NCBI GenBank assembly: GCA_029891385.1
Contig: CM057228.1
Span: 57,791,783-57,855,782, forward strand
Source of the DNA: Erythroxylum novogranatense
Taxonomy: Eukaryota > Streptophyta > Magnoliopsida > Malpighiales > Erythroxylaceae
Direction: 5' to 3'
DNA length: 64,000 nucleotides
Shown here one piece after another: positions 23,139 to 33,418 of the stretch. The notes under the pieces are model-generated. The model was not told the origin of the DNA. It did no database searches and worked only from the letters and a program-made list of their open reading frames with translations. The number at the start of each line of letters is the position of its first letter. The first letter of the stretch is position 1. The translations under genes and the position numbers were made by a program.

Positions 23139-23289
23139 ACATCACACGCCACAACGACGCCCCCTCATGCTTCTGAGGGATCTTCTTCCTTCCTTTCATT
23201 TATATGTTTCACCTCACGCACCGCGCACCGCGCTTTCATGTCCGATGTTGGGCTCCGAAAACGTGATCCAACATTAACTACAGATACAG

Positions 23290-25555
23290 ATGGAGCAATC
23301 AATGACTAGTGGAAGACACGTTGATTTCGAGTCCTTGAAGAAGGACCAGATGGATATCGAACCGGAGATTATGGTAGCTGGATGGAAGAACTTCTTTCAG
23401 GTTCATGAGACAATTTACCTTAATGAAGTATATGATTTCTGGAAGAACGTAGAGGCAGATGATGATACTCTAGTATCAGTGGTAGATAGATTGTCGATCA
23501 TAGTAACACTTAAGTCAATCGAGAAGGCTATTGAATGTCCATGTGTTGGAGTAAAGCTAGCTTATAAAGCAAGATGGATGACTCAAGCCAGTGTAGAGAA
23601 GATATAGATCAATCGACAACTATATAGATGTAATGACCCAAAGGAGAAGAAGGCCTCAAGTCTTGTGCCGAAGGCTAGGGTTCTACATTCGCTACTCTTC
23701 CATTGTGTTCTATCAAGAATAGGATCGAGGAATCTGGTAACGACGTTAGATGAGCAATGTTTATTTCATCTACTCAATCGCCAGCCCATAGATCTTCCGT
23801 ACCTAATTCTCAATTACATGGTAAAGTCGAAGAAAGACTCGACTGTCCTACCGTATGCTATGATGCTGAAAAGAATCTCTAGATATTCTGGAATTCTTCT
23901 TGAGGTAGGAAATAGAATGATGATGAACATCAAAAGTGTCATTAACTCTACAATTATCAGTAAAATGGGCTTGAAGAATCAAGAAAAAGAAGATACAAAT
24001 TCTATGACGAAAACAAGGATTGAGGGGGAGAGTACTATCAAACGTAGTTTGAGTGAAAAAGTAACTCCCACAAGAAAAGAAAAATCTCAATCCACTGGAA
24101 GAATGCCTACAGAAGGGCTGAAGAGATCGTCAAATGATGTAATGAAAGTTAAGATGATTTCTCAAAAAGAAGAAAGTCAGGTGTGACAGACAGAGAAACA
24201 AGTGTCCTTAAAGAGAAAAGGGGAAACACTTTTTTCGGAGAAACCCAAACAAGTAAAAAAATCACCTAGACTACGAACTCTACGTCAACAAGAGCAGAAG
24301 AAGGATAAAAAGTTGTCTCATAGTGAAGATTCTGAAAAGAAAGCTTTGCAGGCAACCAGATCCTTAGTCTCAATTTTGCAAGAAGACTCAACAAAATTGA
24401 TTAGAGAGACTGAAAGTAAGAGGAAGTTGGAATTTGAGAAGAAGAATCCTCAACCTCAACAACAACCTCCTAGGCTGATTGAAGAAAGTAAGAAGCAAAA
24501 AATCAGTCAGAAAAAGAGCACTCCAACTACTGTTCAACAAAAGAAAAGATCAGTTGAACACAGTCCAACACGGGTTAATTCTTCTCAACCAATGAGAAAA
24601 GAAGATAAAGATCATTGAAGAAGTTGAGCCTACAATAAGTGGAAGCTCTATAACCATAAGAGAACCCCTGAGAAGGTTGATCAAGGTACAATTTGAACCA
24701 TTCTCAGCAAATAATCGTACAATACATCTATTGAATGATGGAGAAAAAAGGTTGTATAGTGTTCTGCGAGATGAGAAATCAGAACCATATCCAACACAGA
24801 TGACTAAGCAAAAGTATACTATTTACCCACTCACAAAAAGAACAGTGATTACGATTGTACCTGACATTCAATGAAGACCTTACATTGTTCGCAATGAAGA
24901 TAAGGGGAAGAAGAAAATGTATCCAGAAGGGATTATAAGTGATCTGACAGAAGATCATATTGAAGAAGAAGTGAGGAATATAGATGCAGCATGTTATGCA
25001 GCTCAATAGAGAGGAATCTATGTTTCCCACCATATTTCAAAGGCATCAGGAAGTCATTGCGGTCGTCTTACCATTGATGAAACTTCTCAGGTAGTTGGCA
25101 AAATAACAGAAGGGCAGTATTGAACCATAAGAGTTGGAGATATTAATTTCAACAAAGAGACTCTTGTGCACCTAATTATGTACCTTAGACCCTTGAGCTC
25201 TATATCTTCAATTGAAGATGTACTACACTTATTTGGAAAACAAGTTCCGAAGCTACCCCATCTTGATGATCTTCATCTCCCTGATAGGAACTTATCTTTC
25301 AAACCTCCTGCTATTATAATTATTGAATCGGATGTTTTACCTTCAGAATCATTTGGTACTACTATTGGTTTTGAAGAAGCACAACAGAAGACTAATGCAG
25401 CCTTAGTCGAAGAAATTCATGACAAGGTTAATGATCTGTGTGTTTCAGTGGGTGACTTACATGAGAAAGTAGCTTATATACGACAAGACCTCATGTTACT
25501 CTGTACTAAAATGCAACAAATGTTCTCTAAAATTTTGAACCATCTTCGGTCATGA
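23290..25555 (+). pseudogene. Accessory ORF of the SIRE-type element (env-like position)
   Basis: It begins at ATG 23290, just after the solo-LTR insertion. The frame runs to 24618 with stops at 23605 and 24184, shifts by one base near 24605, and continues to 25555 with stops at 24872, 25007 and 25121: about 755 codons in all. The N-terminal third (WKNFFQVHETIYLNEVYDFW; later LLFHCVLSRIGSRN and PIDLPYLILNYMV) resembles the 'putative plant transposon protein' domain of plant mobile elements. The middle is Lys/Gln/Ser-rich. The last about 60 residues form a heptad-like coiled coil (VNDLCVSVGDLHEKVAYI). Position between pol and 3' LTR equals that of the SIRE env-like gene. I see no signal peptide; function unknown. 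Confidence 0.7.
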
Positions 25556-25752
25556 TTTTTGATCAATAACAAATAGGGGGAGAAGAGTAAAAGAGAAAGA
25601 TAGGGGGAGAAGAAAAGAAGAGAAGTGAAGGGAGAAGAAAAGAAGAGAAGTGAAAAGAAGATAGTTTAGTTATAAATTTTTTTTCAATTATATATATTTT
25701 TATAAATATACTTGATTATCTTTCTAAAAAAATTATGATTATTTGTTATCAT

Positions 25753-25767
25753 TAAAAAGGGAGAGAT
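25753..25767 (+). other. Polypurine tract of the SIRE-type element
   Basis: AAAAAGGGAGAGAT directly precedes the LTR start TGTTAAGTC. This is the usual plus-strand primer and also shows that the accessory ORF belongs inside the element. Confidence 0.85.
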
Positions 25768-27025
25768 TGTTAAGTCAAAAAGATTTCACATCTAAATAAT
25801 TTTGATGAAAATCAAATAATAATAATATTAGAAAGTGATGAAGCAAAAGTAAGACGGAAACTAAGACGGAAGCAGAAGCAAAAGTAAGATGGAAGAAACT
25901 AAGACGGAAGCAGAAGTAAAAGTAAGAGGGAAGAAACTAAGAAGGAAGCAGAAGCAAAAGTAAGACAGAAGAAACTAAGACGGAAGTGGAAGCAAAAAGA
26001 AACTGAAAGGGAAGTGGAAGCAAAAGTAAGAGGGAAGAAACTAAGACGAAAGCGGAAGCAAAAGTAAGACAGAAGAAACTAAGACGGAAGCAGAAGCAAA
26101 AGTAAGAGGGAAGAAACTAAGACGGAAATGGAAGCAAAAGTAAGACCGAAACGGAAGCAAAAGTAAGACGGAAGAAACTAAGACAGAAACGGAAGCAAAA
26201 GTAAGACGGAAGAAACTAAGACAGAAGCGGAAGCAAAAGTACGACGAAAGAAACTAAGACAGAAGCGGAAGCAAAAGTAAGAGGGAAGAAACTAAGATAG
26301 AAGCGGAAGCAAAAGTAAGACGGAAGAAACTAAGATGGAAGCAGAAGAAAAAATTAGACGGAAGAAACTAAGACGAAAGCGGAAGCAAAAGTAAGACAGA
26401 AGAAAATAAGATGGAAGAAAAAGTAAGACGGAAGCAATATAAGACGAAGACCCGATACTACGTCGGATAGTTAATCAGTTTGAGTTAGTTTCAAAACTTA
26501 ACTGAACAATTGTTTCTTCAAAGATCAAGAAATAAGAAGAAAGAAGCAGTTGAAGACGAATGTTATAAATACAAGTCGGAGTCGAAGATTAAAAAGTTAG
26601 AGATTTTAAAAAGTTTTTTTATCTTTAGCAAATACTATATTCATTGTGTGAAACACTAGAGCTACCATTACTGTAACAAAGCTCGCAATATCTTTCTGTA
26701 AGAGAGAAGAAATGTTGAGAGCTTGAAGAGGCTAAGTGAGAAAAACAATACTTGGTGTAAGAGACTTGAAGAGGCTCTGTGAAAAGAATACTTGTACAGT
26801 TTGAAAAGAATAGTGAAATCTCAGAAAAGATTCTGGGGACTGAACGTAGCCCATAGTTTGGGGTGAACCAGGATAAAATCGTTGTGTAAATCGTCCTCTA
26901 GTGACTGGGAACTCGAACCTTTTCTTGTAGTTCGTTACTTTTTTATTACTAGAGAAAAAAATTGTTACTTTCCTTTTAGTTTACAAGCAATTTATCTTTG
27001 GGTTAATTTTCCTTGTTCTGAACTT
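25768..27025 (+). mobile_element. 3' LTR of the SIRE-type element
   Basis: It starts TGTTAAGTCAAAAAGATTT after the polypurine tract. The first 650 bp contain a purine-rich minisatellite. A non-repetitive part with polyadenylation-region character follows (26640-27020, including TTTACAAGCAATTTATCTTT and CCTTGTTCTGAACTTAA). I could not fix the 3' end because the 5' LTR is absent; about 27025 is an estimate. Confidence 0.7.
25845..26445 (+). repeat. Purine-rich minisatellite, unit about 38-40 bp
   Basis: About 15 imperfect copies of GGAAGCAAAAGTAAGACG followed by GAAGAAACTAAGAC. The plus strand is almost entirely purine with interspersed C/T in fixed places. It lies in what should be U3, where enhancer repeats occur in other copia elements. 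Confidence 0.95.
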
Positions 27026-28680
27026 AAAGATCTATACGAGGAACTCTGCTGAAATTTGGTAAAAGTTTTGTAATGGTGGGCTTGCTTTGTAGAATTCTTG
27101 TTCAGGGTTTGCATTCAATTTGATCTTCATTTTGTGGTTCCTTGATTCTCTTTTCGGGTTTGAGATTTATAAGGAGTTTGTGTGCACAATGAAGTGGATG
27201 AATTGTTGACTTTTATTCATGAGATTTCACAGTCCACTAATTTTTACATCTTCTTCTTCTTCGATTTGGACTTCTTATGTCTCTCCACTCTCTTTGCTTT
27301 TCGCTGTGAGCTTCTATTTTTTCATACCTATCAAATTTTAGACCAATTTTTCTGTAGTTTTAGCTACACAATCATTGTTGTGGTCTCTCGGTACTGGCAG
27401 TAGTCGTGGTTGGTTCTTGATTGTTTTTTTGGTGTTCTTTGAGTGGGTTTTGAGTTAAATTTACATCACCTTCAGCTTGTTTCATTATTTGTTTGTTTGA
27501 TTTGTGTTTGTTTGGTGCTTTTCGACATGGCTAGTGGTGCTTTAGCTTCCATAAGCTCGGTGGTTCTCCCCTTTTAAGGTTTTAGGTGTTCTTTGGTAGG
27601 GACTTGGATGGGTTTTTAGTGTCTGGTTTCATAGATTAGATCGAAGTATTAAGTGCTTTTACCTTTTGGCTTTATTTGGTAATATGGGGTTATTATTGTT
27701 TAGCTATATTTCTTAGGCCTATAGATAGTTGCACGCAAATCTTCTCCCTTAGATTTCTCAAGCTCCTGCAAAGTGCCGCTGAGAATTTATTGCTAGCTGC
27801 ACACTAAAAATGGGTATGTTCTAAATTCTAAGAGACAGGTGGGATCCTTTGGGATAGCTACTCTTTAATTTTAGCCAGCAACTTAGCAGGTATTTGTGGG
27901 TCTAGCCATTATCAGGTATATCTCTTCGTGATATCTTATTTATTTATTTATGTATTTCTTATAATTTTATTTACATAATTATTTCATGTGGTTGATTGTT
28001 TTTTTTCTTCCTTTTCCTATTGGTTCAAAATACTTGCACGGGCATTGAGTATTCTAATTATTTTCTTACGTTACCTTCCCATTTACGTTTCTGTCTTTCA
28101 TGTTTGAATTGTTCACTACTGTTGAAGCTACTGTCACTGTTGTCGAGTACTGGTTTGATTTTTTTTAACGATTATATTAGCAGTATTTTTTAATAATATT
28201 TTTTAATTATTTTTATCTTTATCTTCTCTTTTATTATTATTATTATTATTGTTATTGGTATTATTATTATTAATCCACTACTTTTATCCTTTTATTGATT
28301 TTCGTATTACCTTTTTTCTTGTATTGTTATCTATTTTCTTAATTTAATCTCTCTGTATTATTCTTATATTATCTCATTTACATGTGGGTCTATTAAAAAT
28401 AGCCTATCTGTTACGAGGGACAAGTGAATGAAGAAATAAAAATAGAGCAGAAAGCTTCTTTGTCTCTCTCATCAGGCCACTAGTCACTAGCATCACCAGT
28501 TACCCATCGCTGCACCACCAGTAGCCATTCGTAGTAGCCACCCTACCCTCTTTATCGCGCACCAGCCGACGTATTATTTCATCAAAGCCTTAAGGTACTC
28601 TTTGTCTACTCAAATTTTCTTATGTCTTATTATTCATATTCATTGGCATGTTTGATTTTTTAGAAAGGACGGAGGAGTTG
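27026..28680. other. Spacer without a recognisable gene
   Basis: T-rich intron-like sequence. TAT/ATT microsatellite-like runs occur at 28200-28275. Frames at 27182-27403 and 27996-28193 are hydrophobic products of T-rich DNA without family resemblance. A C-rich stretch at 28470-28570 looks like transcribed-leader sequence but leads to no ORF. Confidence 0.5.
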
Positions 28681-28689
28681 TGGTTGATT

Positions 28690-28850
28690 GGTACATAAGG
28701 AATGTTTTGACAAATATGTATGAAAGGTTTGGTGATGTAGCTAATGCACGTAAAGTGTTTGCCGAAATACCCCATAAAGCCCAAAGTGTTTGACTTGGTT
28801 CAATCGCTCAATTTCGAGAACTTTTTTTTTCTTTGGCTTATTTATAGACA
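28690..28850 (+). pseudogene. Relic of a PPR (pentatricopeptide) gene
   Basis: A short frame reads YIRNVLTNMYERFGDVANAR followed by KVFAEIP. This is a textbook P/L-type PPR repeat (IxNxLINMYxKCGDxxxARKVFDEMP). A stop and a one-base shift follow, then TWFNRSI, which fits the usual VSWN continuation. Only one or two repeats survive, so it is a fragment. Confidence 0.6.
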
Positions 28851-31800
28851 GAGACTCAATACTCCAAATAGAATTAAAGGGAATTACAGTTATCCATTGT
28901 GTAACGATAAACCTGAGACACGTTAAAGCACCTTCTCATGTTACATTTGGAAAGAAATTTGAAACTTGGCAACATAGATTATGCACGAAGGATTAGTCAG
29001 GAATCACTCATTGGTAGTTAGTTAACCTTCCTTAGTTCCCAAATACTGAAGAATCTACAAAACAGAGAATGGGGGGATTAGTAGGGTACATCATCACAAG
29101 TTTATAGAGTCTAGACCAAGGATTGCGTATCAGAAACTGCTCCTTTAGCGAGATGTAAGCTCTATTACCAATTGATCTTTTGATTTCTCCGAGCTTTTGA
29201 TTTTCTTCAAGTCTAAATGTTAAGGAAGGATAGCTTGTCTAGGGTGGAGAGTTTGTTTTGTTGTTATTAACTAGAGGATTACAGATACCTTAGGAGGTAA
29301 TTTCTTTTCCAGATGAGATTTGCCGATAGATGTTTATGAGAGAGTGCTTAAGAATTTTATAGTCCCAAATCCTCTCCACTAGCTGCAGCTGCTACCTAAT
29401 AATGCCCACCTCTAGTTCATCAAGTTAGAGAGTCGTAGTAATTAACATGGGAAGAGTTTAGGATCGACTGTAATTTGCATTTTGGGTTGACAATTTGTAG
29501 CAACAAGTTTGGAGAACCACCAAAGATCTTGAAAACAAGGACTGTCAAGGAGTACTGGAGGTGTTGAGTTGATTGAAACAAAATATAGTTGATTGAAACA
29601 AAATGCAAGAGTTGATTGAAACAAAATAGAGTTGACTAAAGCATGTTTCAGTAAATATTAACCACAAAACCTTTTAACTTTTGATTACCTAGACTTGCAG
29701 TACAGGCTTTAACTAAAGCATAAACATCTAAACCAAATGCTGCCTTGTGTTCCTTAGTCTCAATCAATTTCCAAATCAACCCCTGAAGCTAGTCCGATTA
29801 TTATGTCTAACCGCTTGTGCCTTTAGCTTGTGATCTTTGGTAAGAAAGGACTGCCCATGTAATTTTTACATTCCTAAATCTTATTTGAAGGAATCACAGT
29901 TCCCTTTATTCTTCTTTGCAGTTTCAGATAAATATTTTTAGGAGAAAATTCTTTATCTTTATTGTCATTCTCGTACTGTGTTGTGATAGCTGGTATCTTT
30001 TTATTGCTATTATTATACTGGCCTTATGCATATGTGTCCTGAAAGCAGTAATGGATTGCTAATCTTTTTCTTTATAATGCAGTTAACATGGCCAGAAAAC
30101 AAAGGGACTTTGGGGGAGTAGAGCGTGGTGATGATCAGTTGTGTTTTTGCAAAAGCATGCCATTAAATACGACAATGTATATCCAACTCCATAGCATGTA
30201 CCTTGCCATTATGGCTTGTTTTCCTCTGTATCTGAAACTCTTGTGAATGCTTTCAGCTTATGTTTAAGCTTAGACGTCCTTTTGAGGTTGCTTTAAGAGG
30301 TCATTCATTCGTGAGCAATTTTTTAAAGGCTCTCACATTACGTGAGGTATTAATAGTATCTCAATTTCCTTTGGTTTGCTTATTAGCTTTTTACTAAAAG
30401 ATATTGTTTCTGATGTCTTTCATTCATCTCTTCTTTCTTGTATCTTGGATTGGAGATCCTCTCATACTACTCTCCCTTTTTGTATGCTTTTATGTCATTC
30501 TTGTCATGCTTTTAATATTGAGTTCACGAAACATTTAATCCTTATTGTGCTTTTGCCTATGTCATTCTTATACTTGCTAAATTAATTGTTATATGCAGTG
30601 AGAAAATGAAGACGTCGAAGAAAATCATTTAAGCGAGTTACAAAATAATGAGATAAATATGCGAGGAATATATTACAAATTTTCTTGTATTACAATAAAA
30701 TGTATAATTTATTATGTATTTAACTGTTTACTTAAATTGAATATTTATTTTGAGATTATAATATTATTTAGCTTTTTATATATTTTAATATTTATTTTTG
30801 ATATTAGTTCTATTTCCTATAAAAATAAGATATCTCTTTAAATAATTTCCTACAAGATGGAAGTAAATTTGTCAAACAATTATAAAATAAATGGAAACCC
30901 ATTCCATTCATGAAAGACTTAATAGTAGTTGAATTATTTTAAATCAAATGTAAGCCTACTATATATTGTGCTTTGCATATTGTTTAATATACTTTAACTA
31001 TTATTTATATGCATAAATAATTTTATCATAAAATAAAATATAGTTAAAATTAATAAAAGTGCTTTTTATTTTTACGTTACCAAACAGTCTACTGTATGAA
31101 GTTCTTCTAAAAAAATTGTTTTTTAATTGACAGCCAAACAGTCAATTGACTTCTCAGAAAAGCTCTTTTCAGAAAAGTTCTACTAAAAAAAATTCTATTG
31201 ACAAAAGCTCTACTGATATAATCGGATGTCCTTAAATTTTTTTCAAAGAAGTTAAATCTGAATTAATTTTGCCCAAATGAGATTTTAAATTTTTTTACAT
31301 ACGTGATTTTAATTATTTATTTTAATTTCAAATTTGGTTCAAATAAAGGCATATGGTTCGTAATTAATGTTCGTGATCTTATTATAAGCTTGATTTTCTC
31401 AATAAATTTGTTAGATCTAATATGATTATTGTGGGGAGCCATTGGAATACCTTGATGATAAGCTTCATTCTTCTAACTAATGAAGTCTTTTTCGTCACCT
31501 CATAATCCTCATAAGTAACATTCTTAGGGGTTTGGTTTTTATTATTCGTAATTAGACTTAAAAAATGAGACAATCAAGAAAATAGTTGAGTTAGTTTTTA
31601 ATGCTAGGATATTCAACAAACATTAAACTGCTGTTGAAGAAAATGCTACACGATTATTCACGACGTCAGCTTATTATTCTACGCACTAGCCAAGAAAACA
31701 GCTCCGAACCTATCTTTGGAGATGTGTTCCAAGCTTTCAATTACGAAGTGGATATAATTTCTCAAGTAGTTCCTTCTAAGTGGGGTTGGCTTCGCAGACT
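28851..31800. other. AT-rich spacer, no supported gene
   Basis: Strongly AT-rich, especially 30640-31350. A short frame opening at 30090 (MARKQRDFGG, then a Cys pair) could be a relic of a GRF-zinc-finger-like ORF but is too short to call. Nothing else is recognisable. Confidence 0.5.
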
Positions 31801-31823
31801 TGATTCTGCCTCGGAGCTTGATG

Positions 31824-32450
31824 TTGTATGGAACCCGCAATTTTGCGCCTTTAAGATGTCAAAAAACAGAGAAGAGGTAGAAAGAAAAGGTCAAACAGCC
31901 CAAACTTAAAGCGAATCAGAAAAACACATAAAAAGAGAAAAAGGTTACAGACCTAACTCAGGGTCTAACTTAGTAAAAGAGTTTCCTCGTTTAAGTAAGA
32001 TTGAATGTTCAAATCCTTCTCATATATGCAGTCATTTTAAAATTAAGTTCAAAATTTTACCTTTATCTTATAGCTTGTTGTTGTATGAAACCCACAATTT
32101 TGCGATTTTAAGATGTCAAAAAATAGAGGTAAAAAGAAGAGGTCAAACAGCCCAAACTTAAAGCGAATAAGAAAAACACATAAAAAGAGAAAAAAGGTTA
32201 CAGACCTAATTCAGGGTATAGGTGAGTTAATAAAAGATGTTCCTAATTTAAGTGAGGTTGTGAGTTCAAATCTTTCTTATATATGTAGCAGTTTAAAATT
32301 TGAGATCAGAACTTTATCTTCTACAAAAAGACCTACTTGACTCGGGGATTAATTTAAATATAGATAACTTAAAAATATCTTCCCATAATTAACATCGACT
32401 TACGTGAAAAAAAAAAAAAGAGTTACGGACCTACAGTTTGGTAACTATAA
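31824..32450 (+). repeat. Tandem 255-bp repeat with SINE-like features
   Basis: 31824-32060 and 32080-32320 share long blocks (GGTCAAACAGCCCAAACTTA, AAAAACACATAAAAAGAGAA, GGTTACAGACCTAA). A third partial copy starts after an A-run at 32406. Each full copy ends with GTTCAAATCC-like sequence resembling a tRNA-type B box, and the A-rich run before the third copy fits a retroposon tail. The tRNA relation is an inference. Confidence 0.5.
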
Positions 32451-32504
32451 AACAAAAACCCAATATTTGAGAAATTTTATTGGCATTGCTCATCCTCGTC
32501 CTCA

Positions 32505-32569
32505 TCCAGCAGAGAGAGAGCACAGAAGCATCTGGACCTTCTTCTGCTTCTTCACTGCCCTTTGTGTAG
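32505..32569 (+). promoter_or_regulatory. Probable 5' UTR exon of the HBS1-like gene
   Basis: A GAGAGAGAG stretch and a CT-rich leader end in GTGTAG followed by GTAACC, a plausible donor. The coding exon downstream opens right after a splice acceptor (TTCATCAG, 33414), which implies an upstream noncoding exon. The transcription start is not determinable from sequence alone. Confidence 0.4.
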
Positions 32570-33151
32570 GTAACCCAACTCAGCTCTATCCAGAGTTTCC
32601 TGATATTCTTTTTATTGATTACTGATCTCTTATCACAAGACTTTACTTATTGAAAGGGATTCTTATGAAATCTGTCTGACCTTGTTCACGAAGCTCCGCC
32701 AATCTTTTTCCCTATTGGTTAGGGTTTCTAATTAGTTTGTTTTCTCTCCTTGTTGTGCAAATTTCGATAAACAGTAGTAATTCCCATACATACAATTCTC
32801 TTTCAAAGTAGGTTAATAAGATGTACTAAATACTGTTCAATGAGATGGCCTTGTACGTATGGTCAACTTTGTTAGGATTGCAATGCAGGACAGCAGGAAG
32901 CCTATGTTCATGGGACCAAGAGCGAATGCTGACTTTAGCTTTAACCAGAAGCTGAATTACTTTCCTCATTCATGAAGAGAGAAGAAAGGAAGTTGTATTT
33001 CTCACATCGTAACGTAGCCCTTCATTCACTCAGACATCTTTCTTGCTGGCTTTTGTGAACTAAGACTCGACCTATTGGCCCTTTGAATTGTTGAGCTCTT
33101 GAGTTTTAACTTTTCCAAGTAAAGGGCTCTTATTATGCCTGCTGTTTAAGT

Positions 33152-33310
33152 ACTATTGCCCAGCAATATCATCTAGCAGGTGGGATGCTCAGAATGCGTA
33201 CTTGTTTGTTAATTACTCTTGTCTGGCAATATCACCCAGCAGGTGGAATTCTCAGAATGCATGCTTCTTGAGTGACTACTCTTGTCTGGCAATTTCATCC
33301 CACAGGTCAG
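33152..33310 (+). repeat. 62-64-bp repeat in the HBS1 leader intron
   Basis: Two and a half copies start at 33152, 33214 and 33278 (landmarks TGGCAATATCACCCAGCAGG, TCTCAGAATGC). Each copy carries a CAG/G acceptor-like site, so alternative 3' splice sites are possible. Confidence 0.85.
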
Positions 33311-33418
33311 CTTCTGGCAACTTGTATATTTCTATTGAAATATGAGTCAGAGTTAAGGGCAGAAGTTGTTAGTTTCTGTAACTTAGTACTGCTTTTCTTG
33401 CTTTTGTTCATCAGGACA

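Larger units (their letters stand above)
11508..23273 (+). mobile_element. Solo LTR of family X, split by a Tork-type element
   Basis: It begins TGTTGGGCCCC at 11508 and ends GATCCAACA at 23273, an inverted-repeat pair of ends (TGTTGG...CCAACA). Both sides carry the perfect 5-bp duplication TTAAC (11503-11507, 23274-23278). Without the nested element and its extra target duplication (13300-22633) it is 2432 bp long. No internal region or second LTR is present, so it is a solo LTR left by recombination, inserted in the SIRE element between pol and the accessory ORF. Segment 12080-12300 has short frames with no recognisable product. Confidence 0.9.

Noticed and set aside
25845..26445. Repeat array as a possible CRISPR or coding repeat
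   Set aside because: Head-to-tail purine minisatellite without unique spacers and without a stable reading frame; it lies in a retrotransposon LTR.
32230..32300. tRNA gene suggested by a B-box-like GTTCAAAT
   Set aside because: No cloverleaf or acceptor-stem pairing can be drawn; at most a tRNA-derived SINE head.
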